From assembly GCF_025352425.1 (NCBI RefSeq), contig NZ_JANXTI010000095.1:1-56529 (forward strand): a DNA stretch of 56,529 nucleotides. Reading direction: 5' to 3'. The notes beneath the pieces were generated by a model. It saw only the letters and a program-made list of their open reading frames with translations. It did not search any database and had not been told where the DNA came from. The stretch comes from Flavobacterium sp. (GTDB lineage: Bacteria > Bacteroidota > Bacteroidia > Flavobacteriales > Flavobacteriaceae). The stretch's first letter is position 1; each line of letters starts with the position of its first letter. Shown piece by piece: positions 26,986-36,254 of this stretch. The position numbers and the translations under genes were made by a program.

Positions 26986-27016
26986 AAAAAAGGTTGTGCA
27001 TTGCTCAACCTTTTTT
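26986..27016 (+). terminator. Intrinsic terminator after the second paralogue
   Basis: A run plus GGTTG (26992-26996), a 9-base loop, CAACC (27006-27010) and six T. With the flanking A and T runs the stem is about 11 bp. Confidence 0.8.
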
Positions 27017-27056
27017 ATTTAAACCAACTTTAAATACAATAACTGTGGTGTTTTTT

Positions 27057-27064
27057 TACCTTTG
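27057..27064 (+). promoter_or_regulatory. -7 element before rsgA
   Basis: TACCTTTG, a full match to TAnnTTTG, 29 bases before the TTG start of rsgA. Confidence 0.5.
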
Positions 27065-27093
27065 TCATTCGTAATTTATAATCGTAATTAATT

Positions 27094-28071
27094 TTGACAG
27101 GACTTGTTTATAAATCTACCGGAAGTTGGTACACTGTAAAATCTGAACAAGGCGATTTTATAGAATGCCGAATTAAAGGCAAATTCCGTATGAAAGGAAT
27201 CAAAAGCACAAATCCAATTGCTGTTGGCGATGTGGTCGATTTTGAATTGGATGAAAACTCAGATATTGTAACGGGAACAATTCATAACATTCACGACAGA
27301 AAGAATTACATCGTAAGGAAATCGGTGAATTTATCCAAGCAAACTCATATTATTGCTTCCAATATTGATGTTGTTTTTCTTTTAGTTACCATAAATAATC
27401 CGCCAACTACGACCAGTTTTATCGATAGGTTTTTAGTAACAGCCGAGGCTTATGGCATTGAGGCCGTTTTAATTTTCAATAAAATTGATACGTTTGATCA
27501 AGCCATGCAGGAGGAACAATTGTATTTGCAATACATCTATTCTGAAATTGGATATAAATCTTTAAAAGTTTCCGCTAAGGAAAGCAAAGGGCTGGAAGAA
27601 TTAAAGCAAATGATGATTGGAAAAGCAGCTATGTTTTCCGGACATTCAGGCGTTGGAAAATCAACTTTAGTCAATGCTTTGGAACCGGGTTTAAATTTGA
27701 AAACCAAAAACATTTCCGAGCAAAGCAGACAAGGACAGCATACGACAACTTTTGCCGAAATGTATGATTTGTCTTTTGATGCCAAAATAATAGATACACC
27801 GGGAATAAAAGGTTTTGGGATTGTTGATATGGAACCTTCGGAAGTGAGTGGTTATTTCCCTGAATTCTTTAAGTTGCAGGACGAATGTAAGTTCAATAAT
27901 TGTCTGCACAAAGAAGAACCGAATTGTGCAATCAAAAAAGCTTTGGAAGACAATAAAATAGCATGGTCACGTTACAATAGTTACCTCAAAATTCTCGAAG
28001 GCGATGAAGAACATTACCGTTCTGATGTTTATAACGATGATAGAATTGCAAGTGATGAAACGAGGAAATAA
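27094..28071 (+). CDS. rsgA: Ribosome small subunit-dependent GTPase A
   Basis: 325 residues with a TTG start; the first residues TGLVYKSTGSWYTV fit the family's N-terminal OB fold, and there is no ATG before it in frame. Circularly permuted GTPase order is visible: FNKID (G4) comes before GHSGVGKST (G1) and DTPGIKGFG (G3). A C-terminal zinc knuckle is formed by the Cys and His of CKFNNCLHKEEPNC. It helps late 30S subunit maturation in the cytoplasm. It is followed 12 bases later by dtd. Confidence 0.94.
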   Translation: MTGLVYKSTGSWYTVKSEQGDFIECRIKGKFRMKGIKSTNPIAVGDVVDFELDENSDIVTGTIHNIHDRKNYIVRKSVNLSKQTHIIASNIDVVFLLVTINNPPTTTSFIDRFLVTAEAYGIEAVLIFNKIDTFDQAMQEEQLYLQYIYSEIGYKSLKVSAKESKGLEELKQMMIGKAAMFSGHSGVGKSTLVNALEPGLNLKTKNISEQSRQGQHTTTFAEMYDLSFDAKIIDTPGIKGFGIVDMEPSEVSGYFPEFFKLQDECKFNNCLHKEEPNCAIKKALEDNKIAWSRYNSYLKILEGDEEHYRSDVYNDDRIASDETRK

Positions 28072-28083
28072 TTCACCATTTAA

Positions 28084-28536
28084 ATGAAAGCAGTAATCCA
28101 AAGAGTTGCTGAATGTTCAGTTACAATCGACAACCAAATTGTTGCCAATATCCAAAAAGGATTACTCGTTTTAATCGGCATTGAAGATGCCGATAACAAA
28201 GAAGATAGTATTTGGCTAACAGCCAAAATTGCAAACCTCAGAATTTTTAATGACGAAGATGAAGTGATGAATCTATCTCTGAAAGACGTTGGCGGAGACA
28301 TGATAATCGTAAGCCAGTTTACTTTACACGCCTCAACCAAAAAAGGCAATCGCCCATCGTATCTAAAAGCATCAAAACCCGAAATTGCCATTCCGCTTTA
28401 CGAATCTTTTATCCAGCAAATGGAAACCGAATTGGGTAAGAAGGTGCAAACCGGGCAATTTGGCGCAGACATGAAAGTTTCATTGCTGAATGATGGGCCG
28501 GTGACTATAATTATTGACACAAAAAATAAGGAATAA
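28084..28536 (+). CDS. dtd: D-aminoacyl-tRNA deacylase
   Basis: 150 residues, the normal length. Removes D-amino acids and glycine wrongly attached to tRNA. Active-site motifs are present: SQFTLHA and GPVTIIID (the cross-subunit Gly-cisPro). Sits in a row with rsgA, a MazG-like gene and aroA. Confidence 0.94.
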   Translation: MKAVIQRVAECSVTIDNQIVANIQKGLLVLIGIEDADNKEDSIWLTAKIANLRIFNDEDEVMNLSLKDVGGDMIIVSQFTLHASTKKGNRPSYLKASKPEIAIPLYESFIQQMETELGKKVQTGQFGADMKVSLLNDGPVTIIIDTKNKE

Positions 28537-28537
28537 A

Positions 28538-28864
28538 ATGAACCTAAAAAACTCCCAACTAGAAGTAGACAACTGGATTAAAAACCACGGAGTCCGTTAC
28601 TTTAATGAACTTACAAACATGGCGCAACTCACCGAAGAAGTTGGCGAGGTTGCCCGTATAATTGCGCGTCGATACGGCGAGCAATCCGAAAAGGAAAGTG
28701 ATAAAAACAAAGACCTTGGCGAAGAATTAGCCGACGTGGTTTTTGTGGTTTTGTGTCTGGCAAACCAAACCGGAGTTGATTTACAGGCTGCTTTTGATAA
28801 AAAACTCGATTTGAAAACCAACCGCGACCATGACCGTCATCATAATAACGATAAACTAAAATAG
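28538..28864 (+). CDS. MazG-like nucleotide pyrophosphohydrolase
   Basis: 108 residues from ATG 28538, one base after the dtd stop; an in-frame TTG at 28514 would overlap dtd and adds nothing. The metal-binding pattern EEVGE followed by EELADVV (ExxE and ExxD) defines the MazG fold. Probably cleaves a nucleoside triphosphate to monophosphate and PPi, as housecleaning. The exact substrate is open. Confidence 0.87.
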   Translation: MNLKNSQLEVDNWIKNHGVRYFNELTNMAQLTEEVGEVARIIARRYGEQSEKESDKNKDLGEELADVVFVVLCLANQTGVDLQAAFDKKLDLKTNRDHDRHHNNDKLK

Positions 28865-28866
28865 TT

Positions 28867-30114
28867 TTGAATTTACTGCTCAAATCATCTACTTGCATTC
28901 CACAATCCATAATCGCAATTACAGGAAGCAAATCCGAAACCAACAGATTGTTGTTGCTTCAGGCCTTATATCCAAATCTAATTTTGGAAAACACCTCAAA
29001 TTCGGATGATTCAGAAGTGATGATGAAAGCGTTACAAAGTAATGAAACGTTAATAGATATTCATCATGCCGGAACTGCCATGCGTTTTCTTACAGCGTAT
29101 TTTGCCATTCAGGAAAATCGAGAAGTTGTGCTTACCGGTTCATCACGAATGAAAGAACGCCCAATTAAGATTTTAGTTGATGCTTTGCGACAATTGGGAG
29201 CCGAAATCAGCTATGAAGAAAACGAAGGATTCCCGCCAATTAGAATCAAAGGCAAAAAAATAACGCAGAACAAAGTTTCCCTTTCTGCTAATGTCAGCAG
29301 CCAGTATATTTCCGCACTATTACTCATAGCACCAAAACTTGAAAATGGTTTGGAACTTACATTAGAAGGCAAAATCACATCTGTTCCCTACATCAAAATG
29401 ACGTTGAGTTTATTAAATGAATTAGGAATAGAAACGTCTTTTATTGATAACAAAATTACAGTAAAGCCTCTTGTCACCCTGAGCGCAGTCGAAGGGCCTA
29501 ATCCCTTGTCCCTTATAGTAGAATCGGACTGGAGTTCAGCTTCTTACTATTATTCAATAATTGCACTTTCAGCAATCGGAACCGAAATAACATTATCGAG
29601 TTATAAAAAAAACAGCCTGCAGGGCGACTCGGTTTTAGCAGAAATCTATAAAAATTTCGGAGTTGAAACGACATTTCAAAATAATACAGTTCTTTTAAAA
29701 AAAACTCATAACTCAAAACTCATAACTCAAAACTTACAATTAAATAACTCTCCCGACATCGCCCAAACAATTGCCGTAACCTGCTTCGGATTAGGAATTG
29801 GATGTCATTTAACCGGTTTGCAGACGCTAAAAATAAAAGAAACCGACAGGTTATTGGCGTTAAAAACCGAATTGGAAAAATTGGGCGCAAATGTTTTGAT
29901 TACAAATGATAGCCTGACATTAGAACCATCAGTCATTGCGAGGCACGAATTAATCCCAATCTCAACTTATCAAGACCACCGAATGGCTATGGCTTTTGCA
30001 CCTTTAGCTTTGAAAACGAATATCATTATTAAAGATGCAGAAGTGGTTTCAAAATCCTATCCGGCTTTTTGGGAGGATTTGAAAAGCATTGGATTTCAAT
30101 TAGAAAATCACTAA
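28867..30114 (+). CDS. aroA: 3-phosphoshikimate 1-carboxyvinyltransferase (EPSP synthase)
   Basis: 415 residues with a TTG start two bases after the previous stop; no ATG precedes the conserved ITGSKSETNRLLLLQAL. Other motifs: GTAMRFLTA, SDWSSASYYY, KETDRLLALK and DHRMAMAFAP, so the active site is complete. It makes EPSP from shikimate-3-phosphate and PEP, upstream of chorismate. Odd: three stretches that are intergenic repeats elsewhere in this window are read in frame here (29476-29494, 29704-29736, 29932-29949), encoding TLSAVEG, THNSKLITQN and VIARHEL. They lie between, not inside, the conserved motifs. Confidence 0.94.
   Translation: MNLLLKSSTCIPQSIIAITGSKSETNRLLLLQALYPNLILENTSNSDDSEVMMKALQSNETLIDIHHAGTAMRFLTAYFAIQENREVVLTGSSRMKERPIKILVDALRQLGAEISYEENEGFPPIRIKGKKITQNKVSLSANVSSQYISALLLIAPKLENGLELTLEGKITSVPYIKMTLSLLNELGIETSFIDNKITVKPLVTLSAVEGPNPLSLIVESDWSSASYYYSIIALSAIGTEITLSSYKKNSLQGDSVLAEIYKNFGVETTFQNNTVLLKKTHNSKLITQNLQLNNSPDIAQTIAVTCFGLGIGCHLTGLQTLKIKETDRLLALKTELEKLGANVLITNDSLTLEPSVIARHELIPISTYQDHRMAMAFAPLALKTNIIIKDAEVVSKSYPAFWEDLKSIGFQLENH
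29476..29494 (+). repeat. CCTGAGCGCAGTCGAAGG box inside aroA
   Basis: The same box, with flanking C and GGC, occurs in the non-coding repeat R1 at about 12653. Here it is read in frame as part of LSAVEG. Confidence 0.8.
29704..29736 (+). repeat. ACTCATAACTCAAA tandem repeat inside aroA
   Basis: Two direct units of about 14 bases plus a partial third, read as THNSKLITQN. A related run of ACTCATAA units lies between aroA and queA at 30227-30250. Confidence 0.7.
29932..29949 (+). repeat. GTCATTGCGAGGCACGAA box inside aroA
   Basis: Eighteen bases identical to the intergenic copy at 52773-52790, and a near copy at 51494-51519 in reverse. Here it is read in frame as VIARHE, just before the DHRMA active-site motif. 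Confidence 0.8.
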
Positions 30115-30170
30115 ACAACGCAGTAACTAAGGCGCTCAGCAACTTAATATAAAAATAAACACCTTTTTAC

Positions 30171-30202
30171 TTGACAACGCCTATCTGACGATAGTATATT
30201 TG
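30171..30202 (+). promoter_or_regulatory. Promoter of queA
   Basis: TTG (30171-30173), a 21-base spacer and TATATTTG (30195-30202). Both boxes match. The leader to ATG 30267 is about 57 bases and contains an ACTCATAA tandem repeat (30227-30250). Confidence 0.65.
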
Positions 30203-30226
30203 CAGGCATTTAAAATTTATGAGAAG

Positions 30227-30250
30227 AAACTCATAACTCATAACTTATAA
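30227..30250 (+). repeat. ACTCATAA tandem repeat in the queA leader
   Basis: Direct units ACTCATA-ACTCATA-ACTTATA; the same type is found in coding frame in aroA at 29704. Confidence 0.6.
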
Positions 30251-30266
30251 TTCCTAACTTTTACAG

Positions 30267-31316
30267 ATGAAATTATCTCATTTCCAGTTCAATCTTCCAA
30301 CCGAATTATTAGCTGAATTCCCAGCAGAAAGTAGAGACGAAGCCAGATTAATGGTTGTCAACCGAAAAACAAAAACTATTGAGCATAAAACATTCAGAGA
30401 CATTATTGATTATTTTGATGATGGCGATGTGATGATTTTAAACAACACCAAAGTTTTCCCGGCTCGTATGTACGGCAATAAGGAAAAAACCGGAGCCCGA
30501 ATCGAAGTTTTCCTTTTAAGAGAACTAAACGCCGAGCAACGCCTTTGGGATGTTTTAGTCGATCCGGCGCGTAAAATCAGAATTGGAAACAAACTTTATT
30601 TTGGTGACGATGATTCATTAGTGGCTGAGGTAATTGACAACACCACTTCCCGTGGAAGAACATTGCGTTTCCTTTATGATGGTTCCTATGAAGAATTCAG
30701 AAGAAAACTAACAGAATTGGGAGAAACGCCAATTCCAAAATACATCAACCGTGAAGTAACCGAAGAAGATGCGGAACGTTACCAAACTATTTATGCCAAA
30801 GAAGAAGGCGCAGTAGCGGCTCCAACAGCTGGTTTACACTTTTCTAAACATCTTTTGAAGAAATTGGAAATTAAAGGAATTCAATTTGCAGAAGTAACAT
30901 TACACGTTGGCTTGGGAACATTTAACCCGGTAGAAGTTGAAGATTTGTCAAAACACAAAATGGATTCCGAAGAGTTAATTATAAATCAGGAAGCCTGTGA
31001 CATTGTAAATAAAGCAAAAGTAAGAAAGAGTAAAATTTGTTGTATCGGAACGACTTCAATGCGCGCCATTGAAAGTTCAGTTTCATCACAAAGAACCTTA
31101 AATACCTTTACAGGCTGGACGAATAAATTCATTTTTCCGCCGCATGATTTCAGTATTGCCGATTGCATGGTAACTAATTTTCACACACCAAAATCAACCC
31201 TGTTAATGATGGTTTCTGCATTTTGCGGTCATGACTTGATGAAAAAAGCATACGAAGAAGCAATCAAGGAAAAATACCGTTTCTATTCTTATGGAGACGC
31301 AATGTTGATTATATAA
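30267..31316 (+). CDS. queA: tRNA preQ1 S-adenosylmethionine ribosyltransferase-isomerase
   Basis: 349 residues, the normal length. Transfers the ribosyl part of SAM to preQ1 in tRNA to make epoxyqueuosine. Family segments: [14 protein letters not shown] at the start, [30 protein letters not shown] and [18 protein letters not shown] second queuosine gene, queE, is at 48.7 kb. No preQ1 riboswitch was recognised in its leader. Confidence 0.96.
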   Translation: MKLSHFQFNLPTELLAEFPAESRDEARLMVVNRKTKTIEHKTFRDIIDYFDDGDVMILNNTKVFPARMYGNKEKTGARIEVFLLRELNAEQRLWDVLVDPARKIRIGNKLYFGDDDSLVAEVIDNTTSRGRTLRFLYDGSYEEFRRKLTELGETPIPKYINREVTEEDAERYQTIYAKEEGAVAAPTAGLHFSKHLLKKLEIKGIQFAEVTLHVGLGTFNPVEVEDLSKHKMDSEELIINQEACDIVNKAKVRKSKICCIGTTSMRAIESSVSSQRTLNTFTGWTNKFIFPPHDFSIADCMVTNFHTPKSTLLMMVSAFCGHDLMKKAYEEAIKEKYRFYSYGDAMLII

Positions 31317-31333
31317 TCAATTCTAAAACACCA

Positions 31334-31363
31334 AAATCCCATCAGAAATGTTGGGATTTTTTT
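31334..31363 (+). terminator. Intrinsic terminator after queA
   Basis: AAATCCCA (31334-31341) and TGGGATTT (31352-31359) with a T run. It is immediately followed by repeat R3. Confidence 0.75.
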
Positions 31364-31455
31364 AGGAGCTCTTTCCCGCTTTCCGTTCCAATCTGTCATT
31401 GCGAGCTTGCGTGGCAATCTCACAATAACAGGATTTCCACTGCAATCGGGGCTAG
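31361..31455 (+). repeat. Modular repeat R3
   Basis: Outer frame AGGAGCTCTTTCCCGCTTTC at the left and GCAATCGGGGCTAG at the right. Its inner part holds a variant of the GTCATTGCGAG box (31395-31421, ending GGCAATCTCA), different from the inner parts of R1, R2, R4 and R5. Confidence 0.8.
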
Positions 31456-31521
31456 TAACAAACGCTGCCTCTTTGGAACTTTGCTGCTTTTTCAATACTT
31501 TTACGCTTCAATAACTACACA

Positions 31522-32805
31522 ATGACTTTCCAAAACACACTCGAATTTGCTCAGGAATTAGATTCGCAGGACGAATTAAGGCGGTATCGTGACGAATTTC
31601 TATTTCCACAACACAACGGCAAAAACGTAATTTATTTTACCGGAAACTCTTTGGGGTTACAGCCAAAGCGCACCAAACAATATGTTGACGAAGTGATGAA
31701 TGATTGGTCAAATCTAGCGGTCGAAGGCCATTTCTACGCTAAAAAACCTTGGTGGGATTACCATGAACGATTTGCCACTCCGTTGAGTGAATTAGTAGGT
31801 GCAAAACCTTCCGAAGTCACCGTAATGAATACCCTGACGGTAAATTTGCATTTGCTGATGGTCTCGTTTTATCGACCAACAAAAGCGCGTTACAAAATCA
31901 TTTGCGAAGAAAAAGCATTTCCTTCCGATCAATATATGTTTCAAAGCCAGGTTCATTTTCATGGTTATAAATCAGAGGATGCGATTGTAGAAATTAAAAG
32001 AAGAGAAGGCGAACACAACATTCGTTTGGAAGATATTTTAGCCAAAATTGATGAAGTTGGCGATGAATTAGCTTTGGTATTAATTGGTGGCGTCAACTAT
32101 TACACAGGACAGGTTTTTGATATGAAAACCATTACTGAAGCTGGTCACAAAGCGGGCGCAATAGTGGGTTTTGATCTGGCGCATGCAGCCGGAAACATAA
32201 AATTGGAATTACACAATTGGAATATCGATTTTGCTGCGTGGTGTTCGTATAAATACATGAATTCCGGACCAGGAAATGCTTCGGGTTGCTTTATTCACGA
32301 GAAACACCATGCCAATAATGACTTAGCCAGATTTGGCGGTTGGTGGGGACAAAACAAAGAAAGGCGTTTTTTGATGGAACCAACATTTGATCCAATCGTA
32401 GGTGCTGATGGCTGGCAAGTAAGTAATTTACCAATATTGTCTCTGGCACCCTATTTGGCTTCTGTCGAACTGTTTGTGGAAGTTGGAATGGAAAAACTTA
32501 TCAGAAAAAGAAATCAAATCACGAGCTATTTAGAATTCATTCTGCATGAAATCGATGCAGCAATTGACGGAACTGAATTCGAAATTATAACACCAACCAA
32601 TCAGGCAGAACGGGCATGTCAACTATCGGTTTTTCTTCATGGTCAGGGCCGAAGTTTGTTTGATTATCTGATGAAAAACGGGGTAATTACTGATTGGCGT
32701 GAACCCAATGTAATCCGCTTGGCGCCCGTGCCTTTTTACTGTTCTTATGAAGATATTTACGAGTTTGGACAAATATTGAAACAAGGTATTTTAACACTAA
32801 AATAA
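31522..32805 (+). CDS. kynU: Kynureninase
   Basis: 427 residues. PLP enzyme that splits kynurenine or 3-hydroxykynurenine to (hydroxy)anthranilate and alanine. The PLP lysine is Lys244 in CSYKYMNSGPG; FDLAHAAGN holds the cofactor Asp, and YFTGNSLGLQP and GGWWGQN are family segments. Kynurenine monooxygenase is 6.6 kb downstream in the same direction, so both belong to the Trp-to-quinolinate/NAD pathway. Confidence 0.95.
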   Translation: MTFQNTLEFAQELDSQDELRRYRDEFLFPQHNGKNVIYFTGNSLGLQPKRTKQYVDEVMNDWSNLAVEGHFYAKKPWWDYHERFATPLSELVGAKPSEVTVMNTLTVNLHLLMVSFYRPTKARYKIICEEKAFPSDQYMFQSQVHFHGYKSEDAIVEIKRREGEHNIRLEDILAKIDEVGDELALVLIGGVNYYTGQVFDMKTITEAGHKAGAIVGFDLAHAAGNIKLELHNWNIDFAAWCSYKYMNSGPGNASGCFIHEKHHANNDLARFGGWWGQNKERRFLMEPTFDPIVGADGWQVSNLPILSLAPYLASVELFVEVGMEKLIRKRNQITSYLEFILHEIDAAIDGTEFEIITPTNQAERACQLSVFLHGQGRSLFDYLMKNGVITDWREPNVIRLAPVPFYCSYEDIYEFGQILKQGILTLK

Positions 32806-32865
32806 TTTGATTTCTGAAAAACAATTCGTTGATTTGTAGCTAATTATTAATTCAATACCACAAGA

Positions 32866-34926
32866 ATGAAATTGAAATTACATATTGCCATTATAGCAGT
32901 GTTTGTATTATCGTTTACAAGTAATGCACAAGTTTCGGAAAATGAAGGAGCAGCACGACAATGGATACAATTGCATGCTAAAGATTTAAAAATTAAATCA
33001 ACAGATACTTTTAAACTATCGTTTGTTATAAAAACCGAGGCAGGCGAAACGCTCCGTTTTCAACAAATGATGAATGAAGTTCCTGTATATCATTCAGAAA
33101 TTGTAATAAATTTCAATCCAAGCAACGAACTGGCTTTTTCTTCAGATTCTTATGATAGCACAATTGAAAATGTTACTACAACACCAAGTCTTTCTAAAGA
33201 AGCTGCTTTAAATGTGTCAAAAGAAAGTTTGAAACTAAATGGAGAATATACAGTTGCCGAAAATAATTTAGTTGTTACTAAAATTAACGCCCAAACCAAA
33301 TTGGTTTACAGAGTTGTTACAAATCCACAAAGCGGTAATGGTAGTTGGGTTGTCTTAATTGATGCGCAAACAGGAACTGTTTTAAGTACTTACGACGAGG
33401 CAATTTATCATCATAAGAAATCTGAAAACGATAAATTAAGCCCAGCAATTTCCATGGCTCCTTTAGCTTTCGTATCAGGAACTGCTATGGTTTACTTATC
33501 TGATCCGTTATCGTATGCCCACGTGGCTTATGGTACTACTGGTTATGTAGATGGCGCTAATGATACCAACACAACACAACTGGCTGCGGCAAGAACATCG
33601 GTAACTTTACCGGAAATTGATTTAACTTCCGGAGTTTATAAATTGAAAAGTTCGTATGTAGAGATTCAGGATTTTGAAGCACCAACAACAAGCTTATTTA
33701 CTCAGGCAACAAGTGCTTTTAATTTCACTAGAGACAATAATGCTTTTGAAGCTGTAAATGCTTTTTATCATTTGGATAAAAGTTTAAGATATATAAACGA
33801 AACATTAGGTATTACATGCAGACCAACTTTAAATGGTGGTGTTCTTAGATATGATTCATCAGGACTGAGCGGTGCTGATAATTCACATTTTCTTCCTTCT
33901 ACAGATCAGATTTCTTTTGGCGAAGGATGTGTAGATGATGCTGAGGATGCAGATGTTATTTGGCATGAGTTTGGTCACGGAGTACATAAATGGATGACTA
34001 ATGGAAACGTTTCACAATATTTAGGTGAAGGAAATAGTGACTATTGGGCACAGTCGTACAGTAGAAGTTTAAACCAATGGACGGCTGCTGATGCTGCATC
34101 GCAGTTTATGTTCAGTTGGGATGGGCATAACACGTGTTGGGCGGGTAGAACTACTGATTATTATGGAGTATATCCGGGTGATTTAGTAGGATTACAAGGA
34201 GGTGCCGCTCACACTGACGGACAAATTTGGGCAACAGTATTAATGCAGATTTGGGATGTTATTGGTAGAACAAAAACAGATAAAGCATTTTTACAAGGAT
34301 TAGCTCTAACAAATAGTGCTACAGATCAACAAAATGGTGCAATAGCAGTGAGACAAGCTGCTATTAATATGAATTATCCTTGTGCCGACGTACAGGTGTT
34401 TACTCAAAAATTCACAGACCGAGGATATATTATGCCAGCCTTGACATTAACAATGGCGGCTATAGCTAATCAAACAGCTACTGCTGCTGCCTCTAATACT
34501 TACACAGTACCTAGTTATGCTGCTTTGGCTAATCCAATAACAGATAACTGTGATGCAACATTAACTCAAAACCCTGTGGTTGGAACAATTTTAGCGCCTG
34601 GTGTGTATACCATCACAATGGTTGCTACAAGTGGTTCTTCGATAACAAGAACATTTCAACTTACTGTAAATCCAAGTTTGGGAATAAATGACGTTATAAA
34701 AAACAACTTTGTATTATATCCAAATCCGGCAGCAAATGTGTTGAATGTAAAAGGTGATTTTGATAGCAAAGAAAGTGTAACTATCTACAATATGTTGGGA
34801 CAAACAATTTTGACAAAAGCGGTAACTACCAATGACGAAAGTATAGATATTACTTCTTTATCAAAAGGTATTTATAGCGTGTACTTCAACAACGCCAAAG
34901 TAACTTATAAATTCATAAAAGAATAA
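32866..34926 (+). CDS. Secreted M36-type metallopeptidase with type IX sorting domain
   Basis: 686 residues. Signal peptide ending FTSNAQ; a propeptide-like region to about residue 190 (with FTP-like YRVVTNPQ); a catalytic domain with zinc motif HEFGH at residues 367-371 and GEGNSDY at about 387 supplying a likely third ligand; a beta domain at about 525-608; and a C-terminal sorting domain from about 614 (FVLYPNPA, SVTIYNMLGQ, SLSKGIYSV). The last marks it for secretion by the gliding-linked type IX system. Fungalysin-like membership is inferred from the zinc motif context. Confidence 0.85.
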   Translation: MKLKLHIAIIAVFVLSFTSNAQVSENEGAARQWIQLHAKDLKIKSTDTFKLSFVIKTEAGETLRFQQMMNEVPVYHSEIVINFNPSNELAFSSDSYDSTIENVTTTPSLSKEAALNVSKESLKLNGEYTVAENNLVVTKINAQTKLVYRVVTNPQSGNGSWVVLIDAQTGTVLSTYDEAIYHHKKSENDKLSPAISMAPLAFVSGTAMVYLSDPLSYAHVAYGTTGYVDGANDTNTTQLAAARTSVTLPEIDLTSGVYKLKSSYVEIQDFEAPTTSLFTQATSAFNFTRDNNAFEAVNAFYHLDKSLRYINETLGITCRPTLNGGVLRYDSSGLSGADNSHFLPSTDQISFGEGCVDDAEDADVIWHEFGHGVHKWMTNGNVSQYLGEGNSDYWAQSYSRSLNQWTAADAASQFMFSWDGHNTCWAGRTTDYYGVYPGDLVGLQGGAAHTDGQIWATVLMQIWDVIGRTKTDKAFLQGLALTNSATDQQNGAIAVRQAAINMNYPCADVQVFTQKFTDRGYIMPALTLTMAAIANQTATAAASNTYTVPSYAALANPITDNCDATLTQNPVVGTILAPGVYTITMVATSGSSITRTFQLTVNPSLGINDVIKNNFVLYPNPAANVLNVKGDFDSKESVTIYNMLGQTILTKAVTTNDESIDITSLSKGIYSVYFNNAKVTYKFIKE

Positions 34927-34946
34927 ATTAAAATTCTAGAATTAAA

Positions 34947-34986
34947 GAAAAGCCACAATGCAAAAAGTATTGTGGCTTTCTTTTTT
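34947..34986 (+). terminator. Intrinsic terminator after the M36 peptidase gene
   Basis: GAAAGCCACAAT and ATTGTGGCTTTC (ends 34980) flank a 9- to 10-base loop, followed by six T. Confidence 0.85.
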
Positions 34987-35005
34987 GCATCGATACTAAA
35001 AATAC

Positions 35006-35036
35006 TTTGCAATCCCGAAGTTTCGGGATAACTTTG
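35006..35036 (+). promoter_or_regulatory. Promoter of the agmatinase-family gene with palindromic spacer
   Basis: TTTG (35006-35009), a 19-base spacer and TAACTTTG (35029-35036). The spacer carries the inverted repeat TCCCGAA-GT-TTCGGGA (35013-35028), which could be an operator or just a repeat fragment. Confidence 0.65.
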
Positions 35037-35057
35037 CCACTTTATAACTTTTGAATA

Positions 35058-36146
35058 ATGACCAAACAAGAAATCATAGATGCTTTTGACCCGAGTCAGC
35101 CAGGTTTAGCGGATGCCACCATTTTTGGATTACCATTTTCTGCAGAACAATCAGAAATCATTATTATTCCTGTGCCGTGGGAAGTAACGGTGAGTTATGG
35201 AGCGGGAGCATCAGATGGACCAGAAGCGGTTTTGAATGCCTCTTTTCAGGTAGATTTAAGCCATCAGGACTTTCCGGAACTTTGGCAAATCGGAATATAT
35301 TATGATGAAGCACCCGAACATTGGAAAATAAATTCGGACAGTCATAAAGCATTAGCGAAACCCATAATTCAGGCACTTGAAAACGGAGAAGATTTAAATA
35401 ATCATCCAAGTCTACTATCAGATTTAGTAACCATCAACAAAGTGTGCCGCAACTTGCACACGGAAGTCAGGGATAAAGCATTGTTTTGGATGAGGCAAGG
35501 AAAAAAAGTTGCCCTTCTTGGTGGCGATCATTCCACACCATTAGGGTATTATGAAGCCCTAGCTTTGGTGCATGATAACTTTGGGATTCTGCATCTTGAT
35601 GCTCACATGGATTTACGTATTGCTTATGAAGGATTTACTTATTCGCATGCCTCAATTATGTATAATGCCCTTCAGATTCCTCAAATCTCAAAAATAGTTC
35701 AGGTTGGAATACGCGATTTCTGTGAGCAGGAAGTTGCAGTTGTGCACCAATCCAAAGGAAGGGTTCTTGTTAACACTGATTCCGACATGAAGTCCGAAAC
35801 CTATGAAGGCAAAACCTGGGCTGAACAATGTGATTCCATCATTTTGACTTTGCCACAAAAGGTCTGCATCAGTTTTGATATTGATGGCTTGTTTCCGTGG
35901 TATTGCCCAAATACCGGGACACCGGTTCCGGGAGGATTTTCCTTTGAGCAAGCTACTTACTTGTTTAACAAATTGGCAGCAAGTGGAAAAGAAATTATTG
36001 GTTTTGATTTGGTAGAAGTGGCACCCGGAGCAAATGATGACTGGGATGGCAATGTTGGTGCCCGAATGTTATTTCACATGTGTGGCGTATTGGCAAAAAA
36101 TAATGGCATGGATGTTGGTAATAGGATTGTTTTCCACAAAGAATAG
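35058..36146 (+). CDS. Agmatinase/formimidoylglutamase-type ureohydrolase
   Basis: 362 residues. Dinuclear Mn enzyme of the arginase superfamily; metal ligands are in GGDHST (His158), LDAHMDLR and SFDIDGL. Compared with short agmatinases there is an insertion at about residues 95-140 containing charged helices, usual for the Bacteroidota group. NTGTPVPGG is the conserved substrate-side loop. Substrate (agmatine, arginine or formiminoglutamate) cannot be decided from sequence. Confidence 0.87.
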   Translation: MTKQEIIDAFDPSQPGLADATIFGLPFSAEQSEIIIIPVPWEVTVSYGAGASDGPEAVLNASFQVDLSHQDFPELWQIGIYYDEAPEHWKINSDSHKALAKPIIQALENGEDLNNHPSLLSDLVTINKVCRNLHTEVRDKALFWMRQGKKVALLGGDHSTPLGYYEALALVHDNFGILHLDAHMDLRIAYEGFTYSHASIMYNALQIPQISKIVQVGIRDFCEQEVAVVHQSKGRVLVNTDSDMKSETYEGKTWAEQCDSIILTLPQKVCISFDIDGLFPWYCPNTGTPVPGGFSFEQATYLFNKLAASGKEIIGFDLVEVAPGANDDWDGNVGARMLFHMCGVLAKNNGMDVGNRIVFHKE

Positions 36147-36254
36147 TCTTTGGAAAATATAGAATATGTTAAAATTTTATAAGAATTAAATCGAATTATG
36201 TAAGTTAAATAACAGACTTTTTCTATTACTTTGAATAACCTTAAATTTTATATT

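Noticed and set aside
27094..27096. rsgA as truncated because it lacks ATG
   Set aside because: The TTG start gives the complete N-terminal OB fold, and TTG starts recur in this window.
29700..29740. CRISPR-like array in and after aroA
   Set aside because: The units are direct tandem copies without spacers and lie in a coding frame.
30115..30266. preQ1 riboswitch before queA, and likewise before queE
   Set aside because: I looked for a small pseudoknot with a C-rich core and A-rich tail and found none; only a promoter and a tandem repeat.
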